From positions 1-12,968 of the forward strand of contig NZ_CAJULS010000064.1 of assembly GCF_910587525.1 (NCBI RefSeq): DNA of 12,968 nt, written 5' to 3'. Under the pieces are notes generated by a model. The model was not told the origin of the DNA. It was given only the letters and a program-made list of their open reading frames with translations, and did no database searches. Position 1 is the first letter of the stretch, and each line of letters begins with the position of its first letter. The DNA is from an uncultured Oscillibacter sp. (GTDB lineage Bacteria; Bacillota; Clostridia; Oscillospirales; Oscillospiraceae). The position numbers and the translations under genes were made by a program. This document shows positions 1 through 6,244 of this stretch, one piece after another.

Positions 1-423
1 TGATAAACTTGACATTGTTTTTCTTTCTGTTGTTTATCTTGCTCTTATCGTTGACGCCTTTATGTGAACACTGCCTAGAGCGATTCTCAAAATAAACAAT
101 AACCGGCATGGAGAAACTAGGCCCTGTTTTTCAAACAGGGCCTATAGCAACCTTCAGAATTGCCGCCAGTAAGCTGCCGAGGGCGGTGTCCTCCGCACAC
201 CCCTGTAGGGGACGCCCCCTGGCCGCCTCCTTGTCAGGTATTTCGACATTTGCTATAGGCAGTTCTCCAGATCGGTGTTTTACCGAAAGAGTGGTACACT
301 TTTCATAAAGATGAAACAGCGAAACAGCGAAATGGCGAAAGCGGAGTTGTTTGCGAACTGATAGCAGGATTCAAAATTACAGACCATTGGGAGGCATGCC
401 TCTCAGGCGAACCACTGCAGTAC
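1..423. other. Gene-free region with nested inverted repeats
   Basis: I see no convincing gene here. A 66-codon open frame starting at 108 runs through hairpin sequence, has no ribosome binding site and resembles no family I know. What is visible is structure: GATAAAC at 2-8 is inverted as GTTTATC at 32-38; a perfect 12-bp hairpin lies at 118-144; and GCCTATAGCAA at 140-150 is inverted as TTGCTATAGGC at 250-260, enclosing a GC-rich centre. The sequence at 76-94 nearly matches the end of the palindromic repeat after the MATE gene (7563-7581). The region may hold an old repeat element plus the end of the metY transcript. Confidence 0.5.
118..144. terminator. Perfect hairpin downstream of metY, possible terminator
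   Basis: TAGGCCCTGTTT (118-129) pairs perfectly with AAACAGGGCCTA (133-144) around a 3-base loop. Read on the minus strand, the direction of metY, it is followed by only a short T-containing stretch (TAGTTTCT), so it is a weak candidate terminator about 280 bases after the metY stop. It could instead be part of the repeat-like structure around it. Confidence 0.4.
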
Positions 424-1707
424 CTATTCGACTGCGGAAAATCCCTTCTCCAGATCGGCGATGATATCATCAATATGCTCAGTACCGATGGAAAGCCGGA
501 TTGTGTTGGGTTTAATTCCCTGATCCAGCAGCTCTTTCTGAGAGAGCTGGGAATGGGTGGTTGTGGCGGGGTGGATGACCAGAGATTTTACATCCGCCAC
601 GTTGGCCAACAGAGAGAAGATATCCAGGCTGTCGATAAACTGATGGGCCTCCGCCTGACCGCCTTTGATTTCAAAGGTAAAAATGGATGCGCCGCCGTTG
701 GGGAAGTATTTTTTGTACAGGGCATGATCCGGGTGATCCGGCAGGCTGGGGTGGTTGACCTTTTCCACCTGGGGGTGTTTGGACAGGAATTCTACCACTT
801 TCCCGGTGTTTTTTGCGTGTCGTTCCAGGCGCAGAGAGAGGGTCTCCACGCCCTGGAGCAGCAGGAACGCGTTGAACGGGGAGATGGCCGCTCCGGTATC
901 CCGCAGGAGGATGGCCCGGATGTAGGTGACAAGGGCGGCGGGACCCGCCGCGTCCACAAAGCTGACTCCGTGGTAGCTGGGGTTGGGTGCGGCAATGGGG
1001 GCGTACTTGCCGCTGGCCTTCCAGTCAAAGCTGCCGGAATCTACAATGATGCCGCCCAAAGTGGTACCGTGTCCGCCGATAAACTTGGTGGCGGAGTGGA
1101 CCACGATGTCTGCCCCGTGCTCAATGGGCCGGATCAGATAGGGGGTGCCGAAGGTGTTGTCGATGACCAGGGGCAGGCCATGGCTGTGAGCAATGTCTGC
1201 GATGGCATCAATGTCAGGGATGTCGCTGTTGGGGTTGCCCAGAGTTTCCAAATAGACGGCTTTGGTGTTGGGCTGGATGGCGGCGGTGAGTTCCTCCAGG
1301 CTGTGAGCATCCACAAAGGTGGTGGTTATACCGAACTGCGGCAGAGTGTGAGCCAGCAGATTATAGCTGCCGCCGTAGATGGTTTTCTGGGCCACGATAT
1401 GATCCCCCGCCTGGGCCAGAGCCTGAATGGTGTAGGCAATCGCCGCCGCGCCGGAGGCCAGGGCCAGAGCAGCCACGCCGCCTTCCAAAGCTGCGATACG
1501 CTTTTCCAGAACATCCTGGGTGGAATTGGTCAGCCGGCCATAGATGTTGCCTGCATCCGTCAGACCAAACCGGGCGGCGGCGTGAGCGGAATTGTGGAAC
1601 ACATAACTGGTGGTCTGATAGATGGGTACCGCCCGGGCGTCGGTGGCAGGATCTGCCTGTTCCTGACCTGCGTGGAGCTGGACGGTCTCGAACTTATAGC
1701 TGCTCAT
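424..1707 (-). CDS. metY: O-acetylhomoserine aminocarboxypropyltransferase (sulfhydrylase)
   Basis: This is a cytoplasmic PLP enzyme of the Cys/Met metabolism family. It makes homocysteine from O-acetylhomoserine and sulfide and so feeds methionine synthesis. The 427 residues match the usual length of about 425-430. The N-terminal signature VQLHAGQ and QTTSYVF, the NIYGRLTNST segment (about 54-63), the VIDNTFGTPYL segment (181-191) and the PLP lysine in HSATKFIGGHG (K208) are all present. The AGAGG ribosome binding site sits about 8 bases before the ATG. It lies 92 bases after cysK on the same strand with no clear terminator between, so cotranscription from the cysK promoter is likely. Cystathionine gamma-synthase is less likely given the length and the NPNSD and LIRPIEHGAD sequences. 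Assignment is by family recognition only. Confidence 0.93.
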   Translation of the reverse strand: MSSYKFETVQLHAGQEQADPATDARAVPIYQTTSYVFHNSAHAAARFGLTDAGNIYGRLTNSTQDVLEKRIAALEGGVAALALASGAAAIAYTIQALAQAGDHIVAQKTIYGGSYNLLAHTLPQFGITTTFVDAHSLEELTAAIQPNTKAVYLETLGNPNSDIPDIDAIADIAHSHGLPLVIDNTFGTPYLIRPIEHGADIVVHSATKFIGGHGTTLGGIIVDSGSFDWKASGKYAPIAAPNPSYHGVSFVDAAGPAALVTYIRAILLRDTGAAISPFNAFLLLQGVETLSLRLERHAKNTGKVVEFLSKHPQVEKVNHPSLPDHPDHALYKKYFPNGGASIFTFEIKGGQAEAHQFIDSLDIFSLLANVADVKSLVIHPATTTHSQLSQKELLDQGIKPNTIRLSIGTEHIDDIIADLEKGFSAVE

Positions 1708-1799
1708 AGAAATACCTCTTTTTTGTTTTAATAAGGGTTTAGAATTTCTGAGAATGGAGGCCGCTGCTTATATGACGGGCGCCTGCATTGCTTTTTATG

Positions 1800-2732
1800 T
1801 CAGTCCGCGAACAGCGGTGTGGAGAGATACCGGTCGCCGGTGTCCGGCAGCAGGGCCACGATGACTTTGCCCTTATTTTCCGGCCGCTTTGCCAATTGAA
1901 TGGCCGCCCAGACCGCCGCGCCGGAGGAGATACCCACCAGTACGCCCTCCGCCCTGCCCACCTGCCTGCCGGCGGCAAAGGCATCGTCATTTTCCACGGC
2001 AATGATCTCATCGTAGATACCGGTATCCAGCACATCGGGAACGAAGCCTGCGCCGATCCCTTGGATTTTATGGCTTCCGGAGGTTCCCCCGCTTAGCACC
2101 GGGGAGGCCGCGGGCTCCACGGCCACGATTTTTACCCGGGGATTTTTCTCCTTGAGATATGTACCAACACCGGTGATGGTGCCGCCAGTTCCCACACCTG
2201 CTACAAAAATGTCCACCCCGCCGTCCGTGTCCTCCCAGATTTCCGGGCCGGTAGTGGTTCTGTGGACGGCGGGATTGGCAGGATTTACAAACTGGCCAGG
2301 AATGAAACTGTCAGGGATCTCCTCTGCCAGTTCTTCAGCTTTGGCGATGGCACCCTTCATGCCCTTGGCCCCCTCGGTGAGAACCAGTTCCGCACCGTAT
2401 GCTTTCATCAGCTGGCGGCGCTCCACACTCATGGTCTCCGGCATCACAATGATAATGCGGTAGCCCCGGGCGGCAGCCACAGCGGCCAGGCCGATACCGG
2501 TGTTGCCGGAGGTGGGTTCGATAATGACAGAGCCGGGTTTCAGAAGTCCCCTGGCCTCGGCGTCATCAATCATGGATTTGGCAATACGGTCCTTCACACT
2601 GCCCGCGGGATTGAAGTATTCCAGTTTGGCCAACAGCCTTGCCTCCAGTCCCTCCCGCTTTTCAATATGGACCAGCTCCAAAAGCGGGGTTTTGCCAATC
2701 AGCTGATCGGCAGATGTATAGATGTTGCTCAT
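1800..2732 (-). CDS. cysK: Cysteine synthase A (O-acetylserine sulfhydrylase)
   Basis: This cytoplasmic PLP enzyme joins sulfide to O-acetylserine to make cysteine. The 310 residues are the normal family length. The PLP lysine is K47 in NPAGSVKDR, followed by the substrate loop PTSGNTGIGLA, the phosphate-binding GVGTGGTITGVG and the C-terminal GISSGAA motif. The start was set at 2732, although the open frame runs on to 2810, because GGGAGGA lies 9 bases upstream and MSNIYTSADQLIGKTPLLEL is the usual family N-terminus. It has a perfect consensus promoter (2855-2883) and a leader of about 115 bases. It is divergent from the Rrf2 regulator, and metY follows it. This context points to control by sulfur or cysteine status. 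Confidence 0.96.
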   Translation of the reverse strand: MSNIYTSADQLIGKTPLLELVHIEKREGLEARLLAKLEYFNPAGSVKDRIAKSMIDDAEARGLLKPGSVIIEPTSGNTGIGLAAVAAARGYRIIIVMPETMSVERRQLMKAYGAELVLTEGAKGMKGAIAKAEELAEEIPDSFIPGQFVNPANPAVHRTTTGPEIWEDTDGGVDIFVAGVGTGGTITGVGTYLKEKNPRVKIVAVEPAASPVLSGGTSGSHKIQGIGAGFVPDVLDTGIYDEIIAVENDDAFAAGRQVGRAEGVLVGISSGAAVWAAIQLAKRPENKGKVIVALLPDTGDRYLSTPLFAD

Positions 2733-2782
2733 GATGACAGTCCTCCCAATATTGGTTGTTGAATGATATATACCTGGATGCG

Positions 2783-2813
2783 GTATCGCCAGCATTGGAA
2801 ATGCAGGCAATAC
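2783..2813 (-). other. Stable hairpin in the cysK leader
   Basis: In the sense of cysK, GTATTGCC, T, GCATT, TCC, AATGC, T and GGCGATAC form one hairpin of 13 base pairs with a single T-T mismatch and one G-T pair. It lies about 50 bases before the cysK start inside the predicted leader. No T-run follows, so it does not look like a terminator. No T-box or known riboswitch core was recognised. A role in mRNA stability is possible, but this is inference. Confidence 0.55.
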
Positions 2814-2828
2814 GCGCTTTCCATAATA

Positions 2829-2845
2829 CCAATTTTCCGAGTTGG
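2829..2845 (-). promoter_or_regulatory. Candidate Rrf2 operator just after the cysK transcription start
   Basis: Read in the cysK direction this is CCAACTCGGAAAATTGG, an inverted repeat (CCAAyT, 5 bases, AATTGG) with one mismatch. It starts 9 bases after the -10 box and would cover the first transcribed bases. It matches the spacing and edges of the box at 5163-5179 after the iscS promoter. The sequence at 2871-2887, over the -35, resembles the iscS palindrome, although part of that match is simply the -35 box. Confidence 0.5.
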
Positions 2846-2854
2846 TTGATATGG

Positions 2855-2883
2855 ATTATATGACAGAGTGCCAGGTTTGTCAA
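2855..2883 (-). promoter_or_regulatory. cysK promoter
   Basis: On the minus strand TTGACA (2883-2878), a spacer of exactly 17 bases and TATAAT (2860-2855) form a full consensus vegetative promoter. Transcription would start near 2848. Such a strong promoter usually needs a repressor, which fits the adjacent Rrf2 gene. Confidence 0.9.
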
Positions 2884-2906
2884 TAACTCTTTGGAAAATA
2901 TTTGAG

Positions 2907-2935
2907 TTGATTTCCTATTAACCGTGCCATATAAT
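2907..2935 (+). promoter_or_regulatory. rrf2 promoter
   Basis: TTGATT (2907-2912), a 17-base spacer and TATAAT (2930-2935) lie 27 bases before the Rrf2 start codon. The -35 boxes of this and the divergent cysK promoter are only 23 bases apart, so one protein bound between them could affect both. Confidence 0.87.
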
Positions 2936-2938
2936 AGG
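2914..2938 (+). promoter_or_regulatory. Candidate autoregulatory operator in the rrf2 promoter
   Basis: CCTATTA (2914-2920) is inverted as TAATAGG (2932-2938), covering the spacer and the -10. The 17-base sequence at 2922-2938 also has the CC...AATAGG edges seen at the iscS promoter, but its left half (CCGTGC) is degenerate. Self-repression is typical of IscR-like proteins, so the position makes sense. The exact site is uncertain. Confidence 0.45.
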
Positions 2939-2962
2939 TTTATTGTCTGGTGGAGGTATACT

Positions 2963-3394
2963 ATGCTGATTTCAACGAAAGGGCGATACGCTTTGCGGGT
3001 CATGGTAGACCTTGCTGAACACCCATCGGAGGGATATGTTCCGCTGAAAGAGGTTGCGCAAAGGCAGGAGATTTCGGAAAAATATCTGGAAGCCATTATT
3101 AAGATTCTGGTGAGAGCCAAGCTGCTGAGCGGTGTCCGGGGAAAAGGCGGAGGCTATAAACTGACCCGTGCTCCCCAGCAGTATACCGTTGGCTCCATTC
3201 TGCGCCTGACGGAGGACTCGCTGGCCCCCGTCACATGTCTGGAGACGGATGCCGCCCCCTGTTCCAGAGCAGCGAGCTGCCTGACCTTGCCCCTGTGGCA
3301 GGGGCTGGACCGGGTCATTAACGAGTATCTGGACGGCATTACGCTTGCGGATTTGCTGCAGTGGGAAGCGCAGGGGAATGACTATGTGATTTAG
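2963..3394 (+). CDS. Rrf2/IscR-family transcriptional repressor
   Basis: This 143-residue DNA-binding protein has the Rrf2 N-terminal winged helix: MLISTKGRYALRVMVDLA, then EVAQRQEISEKYLEAIIKIL as the recognition region (about 31-50), then the wing GVRGKGGGYKL (57-67). Three cysteines, C92, C100 and C106, lie where IscR and related proteins hold an iron-sulfur cluster; IscR itself uses C92, C98 and C104. The start at 2963 was chosen over an upstream in-frame ATG because GGAGGT precedes it and the family N-terminus begins here. It is divergent from cysK and convergent with iscU. It most likely senses iron-sulfur or cysteine status and represses cysK, iscS and itself. A CymR-type cysteine regulator is the alternative, but the cysteines favour an IscR-like sensor. 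Confidence 0.9.
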   Translation: MLISTKGRYALRVMVDLAEHPSEGYVPLKEVAQRQEISEKYLEAIIKILVRAKLLSGVRGKGGGYKLTRAPQQYTVGSILRLTEDSLAPVTCLETDAAPCSRAASCLTLPLWQGLDRVINEYLDGITLADLLQWEAQGNDYVI

Positions 3395-3413
3395 GCGCTT
3401 TCGAACAAGGTCA

Positions 3414-3457
3414 AAAAGGGGCACATCCACAAAGGATCTTGTGGATGCGCCCCTTTT
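3414..3457. terminator. Bidirectional terminator between rrf2 and iscU
   Basis: AAAAGGGGC and CATCCACA (3414-3431) pair with TGTGGATG and GCCCCTTTT (3440-3457), with one A-C mismatch and an 8-base loop. The flanks A4 and T4 serve both strands, and the hairpin sits between two convergent genes. Outside it, CGAACA (3402-3407) and TGTTCG (3464-3469) extend the palindrome to about 70 bases. Confidence 0.85.
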
Positions 3458-3507
3458 AGGGCCTGTTCGCTTAAGCCCGGGGAGATTTCTGATCTCTCAG
3501 TATTTCC

Positions 3508-3939
3508 TTAGTTCCCACAGCCCTCACAGTGATCACAGTCCGGGAACAGCGACGGGTCGTAGGCAATGCCGTGCCGGTCATAGTAGTTCTTCAGCGCCGC
3601 CTTGATGGCCTCCTCCGCCAGTACGGAGCAGTGGAGCTTGTGGGCCGGAAGGCCATCCAGAGCCTCCGCCACAGCCCTGTTGGTCAGAGCCATGGCCTGG
3701 TCGATGGGCTTGCCCTTGATGAGCTCCGTAGCCATAGAGCTGGAGGCGATGGCGCTGCCGCAGCCAAAGGTCTCAAACTTTACGTCTGCAATCACGCCGT
3801 CTTGAATTTTCAGATAGATTTTCATGATATCGCCGCACTTGGCATTGCCCACCTCGCCAACGCCGTCCGCATCCTCAATGACTCCCACGTTCCGGGGACT
3901 GCGGAAGTGATCCATCACTTTTTCACTGTATAGTGCCAT
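3508..3939 (-). CDS. iscU: Iron-sulfur cluster scaffold, IscU/NifU N-terminal type
   Basis: This is the scaffold on which IscS-derived sulfur and iron are assembled before delivery to client proteins. The three conserved cysteines are in NAKCGD (with the conserved Asp two residues on), TFGCGSAIASSS and HKLHCSVLAEEAI. Two ATG codons lie side by side at 3942 and 3939. I chose 3939 (143 residues) because the GAGGAGG site is then 7 rather than 4 bases away and MALYSEKVMDHF is a common N-terminus. The C-terminus ends in three further cysteines (CDHCEGCGN, C-x2-C-x2-C), absent from E. coli IscU. It starts 12 bases after the iscS stop and is surely cotranscribed with it. The local name could equally be nifU. 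Confidence 0.93.
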   Translation of the reverse strand: MALYSEKVMDHFRSPRNVGVIEDADGVGEVGNAKCGDIMKIYLKIQDGVIADVKFETFGCGSAIASSSMATELIKGKPIDQAMALTNRAVAEALDGLPAHKLHCSVLAEEAIKAALKNYYDRHGIAYDPSLFPDCDHCEGCGN

Positions 3940-3951
3940 CATAATTCCTCC

Positions 3952-5136
3952 TCAAATGATGTGGGGTGTTTTGCCGCGCTCCAAGTCCCGCCATACTGGG
4001 GATATGCTCCGCAGGTACGCAACGGCGTCCTGGACAGCGGCGATCAGGTAGTTTATCTCTTCCTCTGTGGTCTCCTCGCCGATGGTCAGCCGCAGAGAAC
4101 CGTGGGCGATTTCGTGGGGACGGCCAATGGCCAGCAGCACGTGGCTGGGGTCCAGAGAGCCGGAGGTGCAGGCAGAGCCGGAAGAGGCGCATATGCCTTT
4201 GTCGTCCAGCAGCAGAAGCAGGGACTCTCCTTCGATCCCCTCAAAGCAGAAATTTACATTGCCGGGGAGGCGGTTCTTTGCATCGCCGTTCAAAACAGCA
4301 TGTGGAATCTTTGAAAGTCCTGCGATCAGCCGGTCCCGCAGCACCGTGGTCCTTGCGGCGTTTTCCTCCAGGTGTTCACAGGCGTCTGCCAGCGCCGCCG
4401 CCATACCGGCGGCGGCGGGGATGTTCTCTGTCCCGGCCCGGCGGCCCCGCTCCTGGGCGCCGCCCTCAATGAGGCTGGAGAGGGCCACGCCATGCCTGGC
4501 GTACAAAGCGCCAACGCCCTTTGGGCCGTGGAATTTGTGGGCGGAGAGGGATAACAGATCGATATTCTGGGCCGTGACATCAATGGGAAGATGCCCCGCC
4601 GCCTGCACCGCATCTGTGTGAAAGAGCACCCCTGCCTCCCGGCAGACCGCGCCGATTCCGCCCACGGGTTGGATGGTGCCGATTTCGTTGTTTGCATACA
4701 TAACAGTGACCAGACAGGTGTCGGGCCGAAGAGCCCGGCGTACCTGCTCCGCTGCCACAATGCCGTCTTCGTGAACATCCAGCAGCGTGATCTGAAAGTC
4801 CTCCTTTTTCAGCCTGTCCAAGGTATGGAGTACGGCATGGTGTTCAAAGGCGGTAGAGATGATGTGACGTTTGCCCTGCCGTCCACCGAGATGTGCGGCG
4901 GAGAGGATGGCCTGGTTGTCCGCCTCGCTGCCGCCGGAGGTGAACGTCAGTTCCCGGGGCTCACAGCCCAAACAGGCGGCAATACGGGAGCGGGCCTCTT
5001 CCAGAGCCTCCCTGGCCTGCTGGCCGAAGGCATACAGGCTGGATGGATTGCCGTAAGATTCTTCCATATAGGGAAGCATGGCGGCTATGGCGGTGCGGCT
5101 CATTTTTGTCGTGGCCGCATTATCTGCGTAAATCAT
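3952..5136 (-). CDS. iscS: Cysteine desulfurase, IscS/NifS family
   Basis: This PLP enzyme removes sulfur from cysteine as an enzyme persulfide and passes it to IscU and other acceptors. Features are the N-terminal IYADNAATT, the TFTSGGSEADN cofactor site, HTDAVQ, the PLP lysine in SLSAHKFHGPKG (K202 counted from the upstream Met) and the active cysteine in CASSGSACTSG (C324, same count). The length of about 394 is normal. Two ATG codons lie side by side at 5139 and 5136; both fit the GGGAGG site, and I prefer 5136 because MIYADNAATT is the family start. It leads the iscS-iscU operon from a strong promoter inside a long palindrome. The genetic setting makes a housekeeping Fe-S role more likely than a nitrogenase-specific one. 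Confidence 0.94.
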   Translation of the reverse strand: MIYADNAATTKMSRTAIAAMLPYMEESYGNPSSLYAFGQQAREALEEARSRIAACLGCEPRELTFTSGGSEADNQAILSAAHLGGRQGKRHIISTAFEHHAVLHTLDRLKKEDFQITLLDVHEDGIVAAEQVRRALRPDTCLVTVMYANNEIGTIQPVGGIGAVCREAGVLFHTDAVQAAGHLPIDVTAQNIDLLSLSAHKFHGPKGVGALYARHGVALSSLIEGGAQERGRRAGTENIPAAAGMAAALADACEHLEENAARTTVLRDRLIAGLSKIPHAVLNGDAKNRLPGNVNFCFEGIEGESLLLLLDDKGICASSGSACTSGSLDPSHVLLAIGRPHEIAHGSLRLTIGEETTEEEINYLIAAVQDAVAYLRSISPVWRDLERGKTPHII

Positions 5137-5162
5137 CATAAAAGCCTCCCGTTGTTTATTTG

Positions 5163-5179
5163 CCTATTAAACTAGTGGG
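5163..5179 (-). promoter_or_regulatory. Second candidate operator, after the iscS transcription start
   Basis: Read in the iscS direction this is CCCACTAGTTTAATAGG, a degenerate form of the perfect box at 5203-5219 (CCTATT, 5 bases, AATAGG). It begins 8 bases after the -10 box, so it would cover the first transcribed bases. The centres of the two boxes are 40 bp apart, close to the 42 bp seen at cysK. Confidence 0.45.
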
Positions 5180-5186
5180 TAAAATT

Positions 5187-5215
5187 ATTATGCGCTCAAT
5201 TTCCTATTTTGTCAA
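5187..5215 (-). promoter_or_regulatory. iscS-iscU promoter
   Basis: On the minus strand TTGACA (5215-5210), a 17-base spacer and CATAAT (5192-5187) form a near-consensus promoter. Transcription would start near 5180, about 44 bases before the iscS start. The -35 and nearly all of the spacer lie inside the perfect palindrome at 5192-5230, so a repressor bound there would block RNA polymerase. Confidence 0.87.
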
Positions 5216-5230
5216 TAGGAAATTGAGCGC
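5192..5230. promoter_or_regulatory. Perfect 17-bp palindrome over the iscS promoter, likely repressor operator
   Basis: GCGCTCAATTTCCTATT (5192-5208) is perfectly inverted as AATAGGAAATTGAGCGC (5214-5230) around a 5-base centre. The inner 17 bp (5203-5219) are the CCTATT-N5-AATAGG box also seen in degenerate form at 5163 and in the rrf2 promoter. Because it covers a promoter, an operator is more likely than a transcript hairpin, although it could also form a terminator-like stem. Confidence 0.7.
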
Positions 5231-5274
5231 GCCGGTTTTTCGCTGTGCTGATGGGGCAGGTCAACATTTGCCCG

Positions 5275-5303
5275 CCCGAAAAACAACTTTGTTGTTTTTC
5301 GGG
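5275..5303. promoter_or_regulatory. Perfect inverted repeat at the -35 of the AraC-MATE operon
   Basis: CCCGAAAAACAAC (5275-5287) is perfectly inverted as GTTGTTTTTCGGG (5291-5303) with a 3-base centre. The right arm covers the likely -35. A T-run lies within the stem rather than after it, so it is not a standard terminator. It may be an operator for the AraC-type protein or another regulator. Confidence 0.55.
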
Positions 5304-5321
5304 TTATTTTGACTCTATAAT
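5292..5321 (+). promoter_or_regulatory. Likely promoter of the AraC-MATE operon
   Basis: A perfect -10 TATAAT (5316-5321) lies 18 bases after TTGTTT (5292-5297), a partial -35. A weak -35 overlapping an inverted repeat is what one expects of an activator-dependent promoter such as those used by AraC proteins. The leader would be about 65 bases. Confidence 0.65.
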
Positions 5322-5392
5322 GAAAGACCGCAAGAATGATGAAAAATTGCCTCTGCTGGTTTGCTATCATATGGGTGAAAGGAGGGAAAACC

Positions 5393-6244
5393 ATGAACGG
5401 CCACAAGATTGAGAATATAGCGGCAGTGATTTTATATATAGAGGAGCATCTAAACGAAAAGCTGGACTTGGATACGGTCGCAAAAGCAGTGGGGTATTCA
5501 AAATATCATCTGCACCGTATGTTCACAGACACCGTTGGACTGACGCTCCACGACTATATCCAGCGCCGGAAGTTAACCGAGGCGGCAAAACTGCTGGTGT
5601 TTTCTGAAAAGCCGATTATTGAGATTGCACTGACTGCGGGATATGAAAGCCAACAGGCGTTTGCTTCCGTCTTCAAGGCCATGTATAAGCAGACGCCGCT
5701 GGAATACAGGCAAAACAAGTTTTTTTATCCTCTGCAGCTGGAATTTACGCTGAACAAAAATCTGTCAGTCTCTGATACTGTCATACAGGAAATATCTTAT
5801 GCCGCGTCGGCGGACATTCCTGACTGGATGAACTTTATTACTCTTGTGATTGACGGTTTTCCATGTCTTGACGAAGCTGCCCATCTGGAACAGGTGAAAC
5901 AGTACATTCAGCGGCGGCAGGCCCTTGTGATGCGGGACGGCCCCGTCATGACCGGTGCTGCTGCGTTTTCCCATCAGACTGGGAGCATCGACTTTATGGC
6001 GGTGCACCCGCAGTACCGGCGTTACGGAGCGGCAAAGGCGCTTCTTGACTTTATAATGCGCAATCTGCTTGTGGGCCGTGAAGTCAGTATCACAACCTTT
6101 CGCACGGGGGATAAGGCCGACACGGGACAGCGGGAGGAATATCAGCGGCTTGGTTTTGCGGAGGCAGAACTTCTGACCGAATTTGGCTATCCAACCCAGC
6201 GGCTTATTCTACCACCAAAACAGGAGAAAGGCGACAATGGATGA
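5393..6244 (+). CDS. AraC-family regulator fused to a GNAT-like acetyltransferase domain
   Basis: This 283-residue protein starts with an AraC-type DNA-binding domain: first helix-turn-helix about residues 25-48 (LDTVAKAVGYSKYHLHRMF), second about 75-98 (IIEIALTAGYESQQAFASVF), ending in the usual QTPLEYR. The C-terminal half (about 140-270) looks like a GNAT acetyltransferase: IDFMAVHPQYRRYGAAKALL (199-218) fits the acetyl-CoA motif with the R-x-x-G-x-A core. The start at 5393 has AAAGGAGGG six bases upstream; an in-frame ATG at 5336 has none. The stop overlaps the MATE start by 8 bases, so the pair is translationally coupled. It probably controls the pump. Whether the GNAT part acetylates anything or only binds a ligand cannot be told from sequence. 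Confidence 0.85.
   Translation: MNGHKIENIAAVILYIEEHLNEKLDLDTVAKAVGYSKYHLHRMFTDTVGLTLHDYIQRRKLTEAAKLLVFSEKPIIEIALTAGYESQQAFASVFKAMYKQTPLEYRQNKFFYPLQLEFTLNKNLSVSDTVIQEISYAASADIPDWMNFITLVIDGFPCLDEAAHLEQVKQYIQRRQALVMRDGPVMTGAAAFSHQTGSIDFMAVHPQYRRYGAAKALLDFIMRNLLVGREVSITTFRTGDKADTGQREEYQRLGFAEAELLTEFGYPTQRLILPPKQEKGDNG

Noticed and set aside
108..308. A 66-codon frame at the left end
   Set aside because: It runs through a perfect hairpin and an inverted repeat, has no ribosome binding site and no protein-like features.
475..1731. A 418-codon open frame opposite metY
   Set aside because: It is the antisense shadow of a clear PLP enzyme gene; the protein is glycine- and valine-rich with no domain.
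2733..2850. T-box or riboswitch in the cysK leader
   Set aside because: A hairpin is present, but there is no T-box consensus, no terminator alternative and no recognisable ligand core.
2662..3120. A 152-codon minus frame across the cysK-rrf2 gap
   Set aside because: It overlaps the starts of two well-supported genes and both of their promoters.
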